Below are positions 1 to 9,475 of a DNA stretch of 64,000 bases, in pieces. Source of the stretch: Phycisphaeraceae bacterium (lineage in GTDB: Bacteria > Planctomycetota > Phycisphaerae > Phycisphaerales > SM1A02); assembly GCA_004213555.1 (NCBI GenBank), contig SHAP01000004.1:1-64000 (forward strand). The letters run 5' to 3'. Within the stretch, counting starts at the first letter, position 1. Each line of letters opens with the position of its first letter. A program made the translations under genes and the position numbers. The notes under the pieces are model-generated. The model made no database searches, was not told the origin of the DNA, and saw nothing but the letters and a program-made list of their open reading frames with translations.

Positions 1-1
1 G

Positions 2-121
2 TTCGGTGAGCGCCCCGTGCCAGATGATTTCTGGCGCTCAGATCGGATTACTCCTTTGATCAGCGGGCTCTTGGAATCCGATGGCATTCTCTGGCGTACG
101 ATCATCTCAGTCCGCGATTGA
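2..121 (+). CDS. 3' end of an unidentified protein (truncated by window edge)
   Basis: A 39-residue open frame enters from the left edge and stops at TGA 119-121. It reads like real protein (GERPVPDDFW near its start, LLESDGILWRTI near its end) with G/C-leaning third positions. It would overlap the 3' end of the convergent folA by 15 bases, an overlap size also seen elsewhere in the window. I do not recognise the family; too little is visible to suggest a function. Confidence 0.45.
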   Translation, partial: FGERPVPDDFWRSDRITPLISGLLESDGILWRTIISVRD

Positions 122-613
122 AGCCGCCGCCCGCTCGTACATGCGAAACGTAAAAGCATGGGCATGCCGCTCATCTGCAGGATGGTGCTCGCAGGCGACC
201 TCATGCCATTCGGAAAGATCAAACTCCGGAAAATACGTGTCGCCATCGGGAGCCGCATCAATTTCTGTAAGGTCCAGATGGGTGGCCATGGGAAACGCCG
301 CTTGGTAAATCTCTCCACCACCCGCAATATGGACCGAATCTTCTCCCGCCATATCGAGTGCCTCGGCGAGTGATAAAACTCGCTCCACCCCTTCGTGCTG
401 CCAATTGGAATTCCGAGTGATCACGATGTTGCGACGGCGAGGCAAGGGACCTTTCAAACTCTCGAAGGTCTTTCGCCCCATCACCACCACACCACCCAAT
501 GTGGCTCGCATGAAGTGCTTCAGATCATCGGGCAAATGCCAAGGCATATCTCCAGCACGGCCGATCACTCGATTTCGAGCATGGGCCGCAATCAGGGTCA
601 TTCTTCGACTCAT
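107..613 (-). CDS. folA: Dihydrofolate reductase
   Basis: Reduces dihydrofolate to tetrahydrofolate with NADPH in the cytoplasm. The 168-residue protein has the family's order of motifs: the N-terminal strand TLIAAHARNRVIG, the substrate-side motif MPWHLPDDL (residues about 23-31, containing the catalytic acidic residue), the NADPH-binding VVMGRKTFES, then RRRNIVITRN and the GGGEIY loop. Length matches single-domain DHFRs. I chose the ATG at 613 because AAAGAGGTG lies 7-8 bases upstream; a GTG nine bases further upstream is possible. Thymidylate synthase, a common partner, is not in the window. It is divergent from the acyl-CoA dehydrogenase gene. Confidence 0.95.
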   Translation of the reverse strand: MSRRMTLIAAHARNRVIGRAGDMPWHLPDDLKHFMRATLGGVVVMGRKTFESLKGPLPRRRNIVITRNSNWQHEGVERVLSLAEALDMAGEDSVHIAGGGEIYQAAFPMATHLDLTEIDAAPDGDTYFPEFDLSEWHEVACEHHPADERHAHAFTFRMYERAAASIAD

Positions 614-694
614 TGAGAGCACCTCTTTCTCGCATTACGACACTTCGAACCGATGCTTTGCGACATAGGATGTTGCATTCCAAGGAGTCTAACG

Positions 695-2650
695 ATGTCT
701 CAACCTGATCTCGCAAAGAGCCTGAAAAACGTCTCCGCAAAAGACCGGAAGCAAATCGAACAAGCTCAGGAAATGCTGGGGCCTGACCCCTCCACCATGG
801 GATTCATCAAGAATTTGTTTTGGGGCAGAATCCGCGAGGAATTGATTTTCCCCATGCCAGTGGAGAGCGACGAAGAACGCGCCAGATGTGATGAACTGCT
901 GGCGAAGCTTGATGTGTATCTCGAGTCAGAGCATCCAACCGTTGAAATTGATCAGACCCAAAACATTCCAGACTGGGTGATCACCCGGCTGTTTGATCTT
1001 GGGGTCATGGGGATGATCGCTCCCCAGCAGTACGGCGGCGGCGGTTTTGGCATCACCTCGTACAACCGTGTGTTGGCCCGGCTCGGCGAGACCTGCGGTT
1101 CCACCGCGGTTGTTGTTTCGGCCCACCAGTCCATCGGATGCGGTGCCATCATGCTCTTCGGGACCGAAGCCCAAAAGACCACCTTCCTCCCTCGCATCTG
1201 CAAAGACACACTTTCGGCCTTCTGCCTCTCTGAACCCAATGTGGGATGCGATGCTGGAGGACAAGAAACACGGATTGAAAAGGACGAAAACGGTGATTTC
1301 ATCATCCGCTCTGGCCGAAAAAAATGGGCCACCAGCGGAGCATTGTCCGGCATCTTCACCGTGATGGGCAAGCAGAAGATCGTTGATCCAAAGACGGGGA
1401 AAGCCAAGGACAAAGTCACCGCCTTGATCTGCACCCCAGACATGGAGGGCATCAAAATTACTTCTTGCAACCGCGCGAAAAGTTGCATTCGCGGCACATG
1501 GCAAGCCCGAATGGAATTCAAAGACGTCAAAGTTCCCAAAGCGCATCTGCTCCACCACGAGGGGCGAGGCCTGAATGTTGCTTTGACTTGCTTGAATTAC
1601 GGGCGCTGCACGCTGTCCGCCGGTATGGTTGGCGCGGCCCGAACCGCCTTGGCCCAAAGCTCAAAGTGGGCCCAACACCGGCACCAATTTGACCGGCCGA
1701 TCGGTGAGTTTGACCTTGTCCAAGACAACATTGCCAAACAACGAGCCTGGGTCTACGCCATGGAATCCATGCTGTCATACACCACGGGCATGGTGGATCG
1801 TGGCGACGAAGACATCATGCTGGAAACCGCCATCTGCAAAGTCTTCTGCTCCCACTTTGGCTTTGAAGGTCCTGATGCCGCCATGCAAGTGATGGGCGGT
1901 GAAGGGTTCATGACCGAAAACGAACTCGAAAGGGTTTGGCGAGACAGCCGAATCAACACCGTCGTGGAAGGAGCCAACGAAGTCATGCACTCGTTTGTCT
2001 TCGCCTACGGCGCCAAGCAATTCTCCGAGCGTTTGCTGGCGATGAAAGAGAGGCCGTGGGCCTTCCCCATCTCCGGACTCAGACTGGCCACCGAACTGTT
2101 CGGCGGTATTCGACGCAGCAAACCACGCATGCGCATGGTGAAGCCAGAACTCCGCGACATTGCCGGTCGAGCTGAAGCTCGGGTGCAAGAACTTTCCCAC
2201 CAGCTCGTCCAGATGAGTTGGGAACACAAGGAGGGCATGGTTTCGAACCAAATGGTCCAACGCCGCTTCTCGTGGGCCGCCATCTGGCTGCATGCGGTGT
2301 TCTGCACACTCTCAAGGCTGCAGCAAACGATGGACGCCAGCAAGGATGCTCAACGCGTCAAAGAAGAATCTACCGTCGCGCGTTACTTCTGCTCGATGGC
2401 CTTTGAAGCCATCGACGCCGAATTTGCCGGGATGTACCGGAACAGTGACGATGCCATGCGAGAATGTGCCAAGGTAGCGCTGGAGGAATCCAGTCGCCGG
2501 CCACAAGCCAACTATGCCATACCTGAATCCACCCCGGATCCAGATGCATTCGGCAAAGGTCGCCCTTTGAAGCAGGACGGCATCCACCAGTTCGGCGACG
2601 GATCTCAATATACCGGCGAACCTATTCCGAAGCTCACCTCCGACGCCTAA
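695..2650 (+). CDS. Acyl-CoA dehydrogenase (FadE/VLCAD-like)
   Basis: FAD enzyme that introduces the alpha,beta double bond into acyl-CoA. The 651-residue protein is longer than the ~380-residue short/medium-chain enzymes, as in VLCAD/FadE types, with an extra C-terminal helical domain after about residue 460. Visible family motifs are AFCLSEPNVGCDAG, KKWATSGALSG, the helix segment QHRHQFDRPIGEFD, MGGEGFMTENELERVWRD and VEGANEV, whose glutamate (about residue 424) sits where the VLCAD catalytic base lies. The start follows AAGGAG at 682-687. A -10-like TAGGAT is at 666-671. It is first in a probable operon with the 2-oxoacid dehydrogenase genes, 24 bases upstream of E1alpha. Substrate chain length cannot be told. 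Confidence 0.92.
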   Translation: MSQPDLAKSLKNVSAKDRKQIEQAQEMLGPDPSTMGFIKNLFWGRIREELIFPMPVESDEERARCDELLAKLDVYLESEHPTVEIDQTQNIPDWVITRLFDLGVMGMIAPQQYGGGGFGITSYNRVLARLGETCGSTAVVVSAHQSIGCGAIMLFGTEAQKTTFLPRICKDTLSAFCLSEPNVGCDAGGQETRIEKDENGDFIIRSGRKKWATSGALSGIFTVMGKQKIVDPKTGKAKDKVTALICTPDMEGIKITSCNRAKSCIRGTWQARMEFKDVKVPKAHLLHHEGRGLNVALTCLNYGRCTLSAGMVGAARTALAQSSKWAQHRHQFDRPIGEFDLVQDNIAKQRAWVYAMESMLSYTTGMVDRGDEDIMLETAICKVFCSHFGFEGPDAAMQVMGGEGFMTENELERVWRDSRINTVVEGANEVMHSFVFAYGAKQFSERLLAMKERPWAFPISGLRLATELFGGIRRSKPRMRMVKPELRDIAGRAEARVQELSHQLVQMSWEHKEGMVSNQMVQRRFSWAAIWLHAVFCTLSRLQQTMDASKDAQRVKEESTVARYFCSMAFEAIDAEFAGMYRNSDDAMRECAKVALEESSRRPQANYAIPESTPDPDAFGKGRPLKQDGIHQFGDGSQYTGEPIPKLTSDA

Positions 2651-2674
2651 GCAGCGAAGTTAGGATCAACACCC

Positions 2675-3772
2675 ATGCCCATTACGACGGCCTATGAAAC
2701 CCGGATTGACCACGTGTCCATCCTTGATGAGGACGGTGTCTTTGATGAGACCTTAGGGCAGGGCGTGATCCCTGAGGATCAACTGTCCGCCATTATGGAG
2801 CATTTGGTGTTCTGTCGACAACTCGATGAAACCGCATTCAAGCTGCAGCGCTCTGGACGCATGGGGACCTACCCTCAAAACACTGGCCAAGAGATGCCTT
2901 CCCTGGCCGCCGCCTTGGCCATCGACAAAGCCGACTGGCTTGTCACCTGTTACCGCGAGAACACAGGCTTGTTCTGGCATGGGTTGCCCCCAGAATGCAT
3001 CTTGTTGCACTGGATGGGCGATGAACGCGGCAACCATATTCCTGCTGGTGTGAATGCCACCCCCATTGCCATCCCCATCGGCACCCAAATGCTGCACGCG
3101 GCGGGCTTGGCTTGGGCCGAAAAAGCCAAAAAAACCGGGGCAATCGCCGTCACGTTCTTCGGCGATGGTGCCACCAGTGAGGGTGACTTTCACGAAGCCG
3201 CCAACTTTGCCGCGAGCTTGAAGCTTCCCGTGGTGTTCTGTTGCCAAAACAATGGATGGGCCATCTCGGTCCCCTCCAGTGTCCAATCAGCCGGTGAAAC
3301 ATTTGCCCAACGAGGGATTTCGTACGGCATGCCTTGTGTGCGAGCCGATGGCAACGATCTTTTTGCCATGACAAAAGTCATGAAAGACGCCGTCGCACGA
3401 GCTCGTGCTGGGGAAGGCCCCACCTTTATCGAGGCGGTGACCTACCGATTGCGTGACCACACCACCGCCGATGACGCTCGCCGTTATCGCGATGCCGGAG
3501 AGTTGGAAGCTTGGGAAGCCCGTGATCCTCTGCCAAGATTACAACGTTGGATGGAAGCAAAAGGACTGTGGGACAAAAGCCAACACGAGAAGGCCCTGAA
3601 GTCAGGCGAAAAGCGGGTTGCCGAGATCATCAGCAACGCCGAGGGCATCGCGGCACCCAATCGCAGTGAATTTTTTGATCACATGTACGCCGACTTGCCA
3701 GCATCCCTCAAGCGTCAACGCGACAGCAAACGAACCACCAGTCTGGGACAATTCCCCGAGGATCTCGCATGA
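2675..3772 (+). CDS. pdhA: Pyruvate-type 2-oxoacid dehydrogenase E1 component, alpha subunit
   Basis: Thiamine-diphosphate E1 subunit that decarboxylates a 2-oxoacid and passes the acyl group to E2. The ThDP motif runs from GDG (about residue 163) to QNN (about residue 193), with EAANFAASLKLP between. Other family segments are YRENTGLFWHGL, ATPIAIPIGTQMLHAAG and the YRLRDHTTADD region. 365 residues is normal. The wording around WHGLP resembles pyruvate dehydrogenase E1alpha more than branched-chain E1alpha, but the upstream acyl-CoA dehydrogenase leaves branched-chain substrates open. It overlaps the E1beta gene by ATGA, so translation is probably coupled. No E3 (lipoamide dehydrogenase) gene is present. 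Confidence 0.93.
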   Translation: MPITTAYETRIDHVSILDEDGVFDETLGQGVIPEDQLSAIMEHLVFCRQLDETAFKLQRSGRMGTYPQNTGQEMPSLAAALAIDKADWLVTCYRENTGLFWHGLPPECILLHWMGDERGNHIPAGVNATPIAIPIGTQMLHAAGLAWAEKAKKTGAIAVTFFGDGATSEGDFHEAANFAASLKLPVVFCCQNNGWAISVPSSVQSAGETFAQRGISYGMPCVRADGNDLFAMTKVMKDAVARARAGEGPTFIEAVTYRLRDHTTADDARRYRDAGELEAWEARDPLPRLQRWMEAKGLWDKSQHEKALKSGEKRVAEIISNAEGIAAPNRSEFFDHMYADLPASLKRQRDSKRTTSLGQFPEDLA

Positions 3773-4755
3773 CCACCGCAGCCAACGAAACCGAAATGAC
3801 GCTGGTTCAAGCCGTCACCGATGCTCTGGCCTGCGAAATGCGGCTGGACGACCGTGTCATCATCTTGGGCGAAGATGTAGGAATCAACGGAGGTGTGTTC
3901 CGCGCCACCGAAGGCTTGCAAGCGGAGTTTGGAGCGGACCGAGTGGTGGATTCCCCGTTGGCCGAATCTGGAATCATCGGCAGTTCGATTGGGCTTGCCA
4001 TGAACGGCATGCGACCCGTTCCCGAGCTGCAATTTGAAGGATTCATGGGCCCGGCCTACGACCAACTCTGCTCGCACGCCGCACGGTTCCGGACGCGGAC
4101 CCGTGGACGATTTTCGGTTCCGATGACCGTACGAGTGCCGCATGGTGGTGGGATTCATGCCCCGGAACTTCACTCCGATGCACCAGAAGCCATTTACGCT
4201 CACCAACCTGGTTTGAAGGTGGTGATGCCCGCCACGCCGTACGACGCCAAGGGACTGTTGATCGCTTCGATTCGAGACCCAGACCCGGTGATTTTCTTCG
4301 AACCCAAACGGATCTACCGCGCCTTTCGGGAACCCGTCCCCAACGAGGCGTACACCTTGCCCATTGGAAAAGCTCGGGTGGTCACCGAAGGCACCGACCT
4401 CACGGTGGTGGCTTGGGGCGCGATGGTGGTCGAAGCAGCGAAGGCGGCCGAACAGAGTGACGCGTCTGTAGAGTTGATCGATCTGCGCACCATCAGTCCA
4501 CTCGATGAGGACACCATTTTGGCCTCGGTCGAGAAAACCGGCCGGTGCGTGATCTGCCAAGAAGCACCGCTTACCCTTGGGTTGGCTTCAGAAATTTCTT
4601 CTCTGGTGACCGAACGATGCTTCCTTCACTTGGAAGCCCCTGTGCAGCGGGTTGCTGGTTTCGACACCATCATGCCGTACTACAAACTTGAGATGGAATA
4701 CCTCCCTGGTCCCGATCGGATTAGTGCGGCCATCGACGAAACCCTTCGCTACTGA
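3769..4755 (+). CDS. pdhB: Pyruvate-type 2-oxoacid dehydrogenase E1 component, beta subunit
   Basis: Partner of the upstream alpha subunit in the E1 heterotetramer. The 328 residues cover the usual transketolase pyrimidine-binding and C-terminal domains: MTLVQAVTDALACEM, ILGEDVGINGGVFRAT (containing the catalytic-site glutamate region), DSPLAESGIIGSSIGLA, FMGPAYDQL, RVPHGGGIHAPELHS, then ELIDLRTISPLDEDTI and ETLRY at the C-terminus. The start ATG shares ATGA with the alpha stop. The E2 gene follows after 14 bases. Confidence 0.94.
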   Translation: MTTAANETEMTLVQAVTDALACEMRLDDRVIILGEDVGINGGVFRATEGLQAEFGADRVVDSPLAESGIIGSSIGLAMNGMRPVPELQFEGFMGPAYDQLCSHAARFRTRTRGRFSVPMTVRVPHGGGIHAPELHSDAPEAIYAHQPGLKVVMPATPYDAKGLLIASIRDPDPVIFFEPKRIYRAFREPVPNEAYTLPIGKARVVTEGTDLTVVAWGAMVVEAAKAAEQSDASVELIDLRTISPLDEDTILASVEKTGRCVICQEAPLTLGLASEISSLVTERCFLHLEAPVQRVAGFDTIMPYYKLEMEYLPGPDRISAAIDETLRY

Positions 4756-4769
4756 CGGAAAGCTTTTTT

Positions 4770-6173
4770 ATGGCCCAGGTCAAACAACCCGCCGACAAAT
4801 CCCATTTCATCCTGCCTGACCTTGGTGAAGGTGTTCACGAAGCCGAACTCATCAAATGGAGAGTCTCGGCGGGCGATCAAGTTGCCGAACACCAAACGCT
4901 TGCGGAGATGGAGACCGACAAAGCTTTGGTGGAAGTGCCCAGCCCTTGGGCCGGCGTGGTGACCGAACTGTGTGGGGCAGAAGGCGACATCATCAATGTT
5001 GGCTCGGTGTTGGTCCGCTACGGAGAGAGCACCGGCCACCCCCCAGCCAGTCCCGCCTCAGACCAAGCCCAGGCAACGGAAAGTTCCGCCAGTGAAGAAC
5101 GAGAAGACGCAGGTACTGTCGTTGGAAGCATGAACAACGATGGTGATGCACCATCAGCCTTGACCCGTCGGAGAACAGAAGCGGAAGAGGTGCCAACCGA
5201 GCAGGCAAGAGCGCTGGCCACTCCAGCAGTTCGTGGCATTGCCAAACAACTTGGGGTCGACATCAATCGTGTTTTGGGCACCGGACGCGGGGGAAGAGTG
5301 ACCGCGAGCGACGTGGAACGTTTTGCCCAAGAGAGCGCGACGACTGAACCCCCATCCAACCAACCAAGCCGAAACCGAATCACGGTCGCGGACATTCCAG
5401 AGCACACGTCAGCACCTTCCAACTTGCCTACGGATGCCACCGCGGGAAGGGAGCCAATCTTGCCCCCTGTCCCCGTTGACCCCTCTGGCACGACCGAGGT
5501 CATCCCGTTTCGAGGGGTTCGACGCAAGATCGCCGAAGCCCTCGATCGATCCGTCAAAACCGCGGTGCACTTCACCGTGGTGGACGAAGCGGACATCACC
5601 GATCTCGATCGAAAGCGAAAGGAATACTCCGCCATCACTGGCCGGAAGCTGTCATTTTTGCCCTTCGTCATACGGGCGGTCGCACACGGACTCCGCGAAC
5701 ACCCTGCCCTCAATGCGGTGGTGGACGAAGCAAAATCAGAAATTCATCGCAAAGGCAATTTGAACCTTGGCATTGCCGTGGACTCCGACGCGGGCTTGAT
5801 GGTTCCGGTCCTGCACAATGCAGAAAAGCTCGCCATTGTTGAAGCGGCCGAAGGGGTGGCCCGACTGGCCGCTGGCTGCCGCGACCGCAGCATCCCTCGC
5901 GAAGAACTTACCGGTTCCTCATTCACGATTTCTAATGTTGGTTCGTACGGCGGAAGATTCGCCACCCCAGTGATCAATCACCCCGAAGTCGCCATCTTGG
6001 CGGTCGGACGTGGGTACGAAAAAGTGCTGGCCAAAGATGGTCGCATCTACGCCGGATTGTCGCTGCCCATGTCGCTGTCTTGTGACCACCGGGTGGTCGA
6101 TGGGGCCGAAGGTGCTCGATTCCTCAACACTGTGAAACGCTTGCTTGAAGATCCCACCGCCTTGCTAGGCTGA
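4770..6173 (+). CDS. pdhC: Dihydrolipoyl acyltransferase, E2 component
   Basis: Core acyltransferase of the complex, moving the acyl group from E1 through lipoate to CoA. Domain order: one N-terminal lipoyl domain (residues about 10-85) with the lipoylated lysine K51 in ETDKALVEV; a long charged/Pro linker; a peripheral subunit-binding domain (about 144-182, ATPAVRGIAKQLGVD ... GRGGRVTASDV); a second linker; and the catalytic domain from about 230, ending with SCDHRVVDG, whose H440 and D444 form the HxxxD active-site motif. A single lipoyl domain and 467 residues fit many bacterial PDH/BCKDH E2s. It is cotranscribed with both E1 genes. Confidence 0.95.
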   Translation: MAQVKQPADKSHFILPDLGEGVHEAELIKWRVSAGDQVAEHQTLAEMETDKALVEVPSPWAGVVTELCGAEGDIINVGSVLVRYGESTGHPPASPASDQAQATESSASEEREDAGTVVGSMNNDGDAPSALTRRRTEAEEVPTEQARALATPAVRGIAKQLGVDINRVLGTGRGGRVTASDVERFAQESATTEPPSNQPSRNRITVADIPEHTSAPSNLPTDATAGREPILPPVPVDPSGTTEVIPFRGVRRKIAEALDRSVKTAVHFTVVDEADITDLDRKRKEYSAITGRKLSFLPFVIRAVAHGLREHPALNAVVDEAKSEIHRKGNLNLGIAVDSDAGLMVPVLHNAEKLAIVEAAEGVARLAAGCRDRSIPREELTGSSFTISNVGSYGGRFATPVINHPEVAILAVGRGYEKVLAKDGRIYAGLSLPMSLSCDHRVVDGAEGARFLNTVKRLLEDPTALLG

Positions 6174-6177
6174 TGGT

Positions 6178-7002
6178 ATGACCTGGTCCATCAAGATTCT
6201 TCGAGCGGGAACCATGCGCTTGGACGGTGGTGGCATGTTTGGGGTGGTGCCCAAAACAATGTGGGAGCGGCTTTCCCCCCCAGATGACCACAACCGGATC
6301 TTGCTCCAAACCAACTGTTTGCTGCTGGAACAAAGCGGGACCAAAGTTTTGGTGGAAGCCGGCTGCGGGGACAAGTGGTCGGAGAAAGAGCGTGGGATTT
6401 ACGCCATCGAAAACCGAACCGTCGTCGACGCTTTGCAGGAACTCAATGTTGATCCTTCGGAGATTGACCACGTGGTGATTTCACACCTGCACTTTGATCA
6501 TGCCGGTGGGCTTACTCGTCTGAACGACGGGAATCCCGTCTGTTGCTTTCCCAATGCAACACTCCACATTCAACACCAAGAATGGAAAGACGCCAACGAA
6601 AACCGGGCGGTCATGACTCGCACGTATCTTCCGACCCATCTTGAACCAGTCGCTTCGCAAGTCCAAACCCACACTGGGTGTTCCTCGGTGCTGGAGGGAC
6701 TCGCGGTCGAGCCGGCCCCTGGACACACTTGGGGCCAACAGTCGGTGCACATCGACACCGCGGATGGTCCGGTGGTTTTCCCGGCCGACGTCGTTCCCAC
6801 CATCAACCACGCGCCTCCTGCTTTTGTGATGGCGTATGACATCGAGCCGTACACCGCGATGCAGACCAAGGTCAATGTTTTGTCTCGAGCCGCGGAAGAG
6901 GAATGGACCCTTGCCCTCGGACATGAACCAGGTCCTGTCTTGGTCCGGGCCGAGTCCGACCCAGAGCGGCCCGAACGCCGGCGGCTGACCCCGTGCCCCT
7001 GA
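6178..7002 (+). CDS. Metallo-beta-lactamase fold hydrolase
   Basis: Cytosolic metallohydrolase of the MBL fold, 274 residues. The metal motif HLHFDH at residues 103-108 is complete; further metal-binding candidates are the histidine of APGHTWGQQS, the aspartate in FPADVV and the late histidine in LGHEPGP. The pattern resembles AHL-lactonase-like or quinohydrolase-type MBL proteins, but the substrate cannot be deduced. It starts four bases after the E2 stop with no clear Shine-Dalgarno of its own, which suggests operon membership; TAGGCT sits just upstream and an internal promoter cannot be excluded. Its 3' end overlaps the next gene by 10 bases. Confidence 0.85.
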   Translation: MTWSIKILRAGTMRLDGGGMFGVVPKTMWERLSPPDDHNRILLQTNCLLLEQSGTKVLVEAGCGDKWSEKERGIYAIENRTVVDALQELNVDPSEIDHVVISHLHFDHAGGLTRLNDGNPVCCFPNATLHIQHQEWKDANENRAVMTRTYLPTHLEPVASQVQTHTGCSSVLEGLAVEPAPGHTWGQQSVHIDTADGPVVFPADVVPTINHAPPAFVMAYDIEPYTAMQTKVNVLSRAAEEEWTLALGHEPGPVLVRAESDPERPERRRLTPCP

Positions 7003-8441
7003 GCCTTGCTGGAATCCTCCTTGCGGCTTGGACCGTTCTGGAAGCAAACCCGGTCGTGGTGCGCGGTGCTCCCACGGCCTTGGCGGTCCAAACCGATGCC
7101 CCTGACTCCCCCCCACCCAGCGTTTTGGTGGATGGGGTCCCCTGGCCCTACCGATTGGCCACGGTCATCCCGGTGGGTGAAACAACTTGGGAAAGCGAAC
7201 TCCAACCCACCCGGGTGCGTCCGACGTCCCCCGACGATGAAGTTCGGCTGCCCAGGCTGCTCTTGCTGACCGTGCCCGAGTCCGGAACGCTGCAAGTTGG
7301 CGAAACCATCATTGAACCCTTGCGATTTCCCGAGCCGTCGCGCTGGAGTCGGGTTCCTCCCCCGCAGGTTCCAAGACCCCCGCTCGACTTGACCACCAGT
7401 CCTGGTGGACCAGATCCCCAAGACCCCCTGGCGTGGTGGCGTCTTGCGTTGATGGCTGACCAAGCCGACACCACCGCCCAATTGCCCTCGAACTGGACAC
7501 CGGAAGCCAAGCAAGCCGCCCAAGCGTTGGCGGCACGTTGGAGAGCGGCCCTCGCTTTGGTGGCCGGGGAAGATCCTGGAATCGCTGCCAGTCTGCGCAG
7601 CGCATTGACGAATGCAGTGCGGGACACGAGCGGTCGCGTTCGCGCGGCGTGGATGGATGGCTCCCCGCTGTTGCCAAAACTGCTTGCACCAACCAATGCC
7701 GACCAAGTGTCTCAGATCGCTCTGGAAGCGCTCGATGCTTGGATCCCCTTGGGCTGCTGGACCACGATCGGAGAAGATGGACTCCCACGTTTGGCCGGTT
7801 GGCATGGTGGGTGGGAAAACCGTCTCATCGAAATCGATGGACTTCCAGAGCGGCTCGAGATTCCTCGGCGCTGTCATTTCAAACTCCCGCTGCCTGTGGG
7901 ACTCGGAGGATCACAAACCACGCTTCGAGCCGGCGCTGGGGTGCGCACCGTTCTGTTCCCCAAGTCGGTCGGGCAAATCACGCCTCCCGCGTATCGGTTC
8001 GATCCACCTCGACCGGCCCCAAGACTTTTTGGGGTGCAATCTTCTGGGTTGCCATTTGCCGCTGAATGCCGAGTGCACAACGAGACCCCAGAAATTTTTG
8101 TGACCTGCGTCACCGAACCACAAACCCCCCTCCAAAGGGATACGTTGTGGATTCAATTGGATGATCAGGGGGTGTTGGTGTCTGCCAACGGACCATTGCC
8201 CAACTTGGACGGAGTGATCATCCACCGACGCGTTTGGCAGGATCGGTGGCAAGTCCGACTGGAGTGCCAATCTCCTCCAGACTCGCTCTCGATCCGCAGG
8301 ATGCACGAAGGGGGCGGTCCCATCGCGGTACCGGGACCAGCCGATCCGTTTGGGCTCAATGACCCAAGGCTCAAACTCAATTGGCTTGCGTGGAATCCCG
8401 AAGGAGTTCCATCTTCAAAACCCGTGAATTCGACTCAGTAA
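6993..8441 (+). CDS. Exported protein of unknown function
   Basis: 482 residues starting at a GTG that overlaps the MBL gene by 10 bases. The N-terminus (PLSLAGILLAAWTVLEA) looks like a short signal peptide. The rest is rich in Pro, Trp and Arg, with beta-strand-like stretches and no motif I recognise. It lies at the end of the 2-oxoacid dehydrogenase operon and its stop overlaps that of the convergent barrel protein by 7 bases. No function can be proposed. Confidence 0.75.
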   Translation: MPLSLAGILLAAWTVLEANPVVVRGAPTALAVQTDAPDSPPPSVLVDGVPWPYRLATVIPVGETTWESELQPTRVRPTSPDDEVRLPRLLLLTVPESGTLQVGETIIEPLRFPEPSRWSRVPPPQVPRPPLDLTTSPGGPDPQDPLAWWRLALMADQADTTAQLPSNWTPEAKQAAQALAARWRAALALVAGEDPGIAASLRSALTNAVRDTSGRVRAAWMDGSPLLPKLLAPTNADQVSQIALEALDAWIPLGCWTTIGEDGLPRLAGWHGGWENRLIEIDGLPERLEIPRRCHFKLPLPVGLGGSQTTLRAGAGVRTVLFPKSVGQITPPAYRFDPPRPAPRLFGVQSSGLPFAAECRVHNETPEIFVTCVTEPQTPLQRDTLWIQLDDQGVLVSANGPLPNLDGVIIHRRVWQDRWQVRLECQSPPDSLSIRRMHEGGGPIAVPGPADPFGLNDPRLKLNWLAWNPEGVPSSKPVNSTQ

Positions 8442-9436
8442 CGAAGCTGCCAACGAAGCGAGACGGCAAGGTCGCCGTCGTAATCGCTGTTCAACAAAGG
8501 CGTGCCGTCCCGGTCCCGAAGTTGCAGCTCGCCTTGGATGTCGCGTCCTACCCGCACTTCAAACGATTGGTACAGGTTCGGCACGTACCGAGCGCCCACC
8601 CAAATGGGGAAGGCGCTGTCCTGACCGACGCCTTGATACCACTCTTCAATGGTCTCATCATCGATGTCACCGTCAACATCGATGTCGATGCCAGAAAAAT
8701 CATCGAGTCGGAATCGGTCTCTTCGGTAACCGAAGCCCGCGAAAAGGTCCCATTCTGAGAACGCTTCCCAGACGATGTCGACGCGAGGCTCTCGAATCTC
8801 CCACGGACCAAACCAACCCTCAACCGAAAGGTCGTTGGTCAGCGACCAATCCAAGGCCAAGACTGGGATGAACTGGGTGGGACCATCGATTTGTTCACGA
8901 ATCGAGAGTCCCCAACCAAATGCAAGATCATCGCTGTGTCGGGTGGTGATGCCCCAGTGCCCGACGAAGGCGCGCCCGTCCCCGTAATCGGCCGAGCGCT
9001 GACGGGCTGCTTGCATGCCGATACCGCCAAAAGTGGTGTTCGCGCCTTGCTTTCGAGAGAACTCCAAAGCGAAGGTCGTGGTGTACACATTGCGCCATGG
9101 TTGATCACTGGTGTCAAAATCGTCACCAGCAGGATTGTTGGGATTGCCGCCATCCAAAACATCGGTGCCAGCAAAGTCATACTCGTCGAAGCGCTGCTCA
9201 AGGCGAAGGTCCCAATGCAGGTTTCGTGTGAGTCGGCCCTCGGCGAGGACTTCCAGCCCCGCGGTTCGTTTGGAGAGATTCCCAAACTCACCAACATCGG
9301 TGTTGTTCATGAAGCCACCGTCAAAAATCAAGCTGACGAAGGCTTGCGACAACGGTGGGGGCGGCAGCTCTTCTCGGCGTCCAGGGACGTCAGCGATCGC
9401 GAAAAACTGACAGGCAACAATAGAGGTCAGAGGCAT
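8435..9436 (-). CDS. Probable outer-membrane beta-barrel protein
   Basis: 333 residues with alternating hydrophobic/polar strands, repeated aromatic pairs, Asp/Gly-rich turns (one with a DxDxDGD pattern) and a C-terminal strand ending in Arg-Tyr, as expected of a BAM-assembled barrel. An N-terminal hydrophobic stretch (PLTSIVACQFFAIA) is a weak signal peptide. It resembles the DUF6268-type barrels but I cannot confirm the family. ATG 9436 is preceded by AGGAG with 8-base spacing, and TACACT about 20 bases further upstream is a -10 candidate. It is convergent with the preceding exported protein. Confidence 0.7.
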   Translation of the reverse strand: MPLTSIVACQFFAIADVPGRREELPPPPLSQAFVSLIFDGGFMNNTDVGEFGNLSKRTAGLEVLAEGRLTRNLHWDLRLEQRFDEYDFAGTDVLDGGNPNNPAGDDFDTSDQPWRNVYTTTFALEFSRKQGANTTFGGIGMQAARQRSADYGDGRAFVGHWGITTRHSDDLAFGWGLSIREQIDGPTQFIPVLALDWSLTNDLSVEGWFGPWEIREPRVDIVWEAFSEWDLFAGFGYRRDRFRLDDFSGIDIDVDGDIDDETIEEWYQGVGQDSAFPIWVGARYVPNLYQSFEVRVGRDIQGELQLRDRDGTPLLNSDYDGDLAVSLRWQLRY

Positions 9437-9475
9437 CAGACAAACTCCTGCTTCTGCAGAGTGTACGGCAGCCGT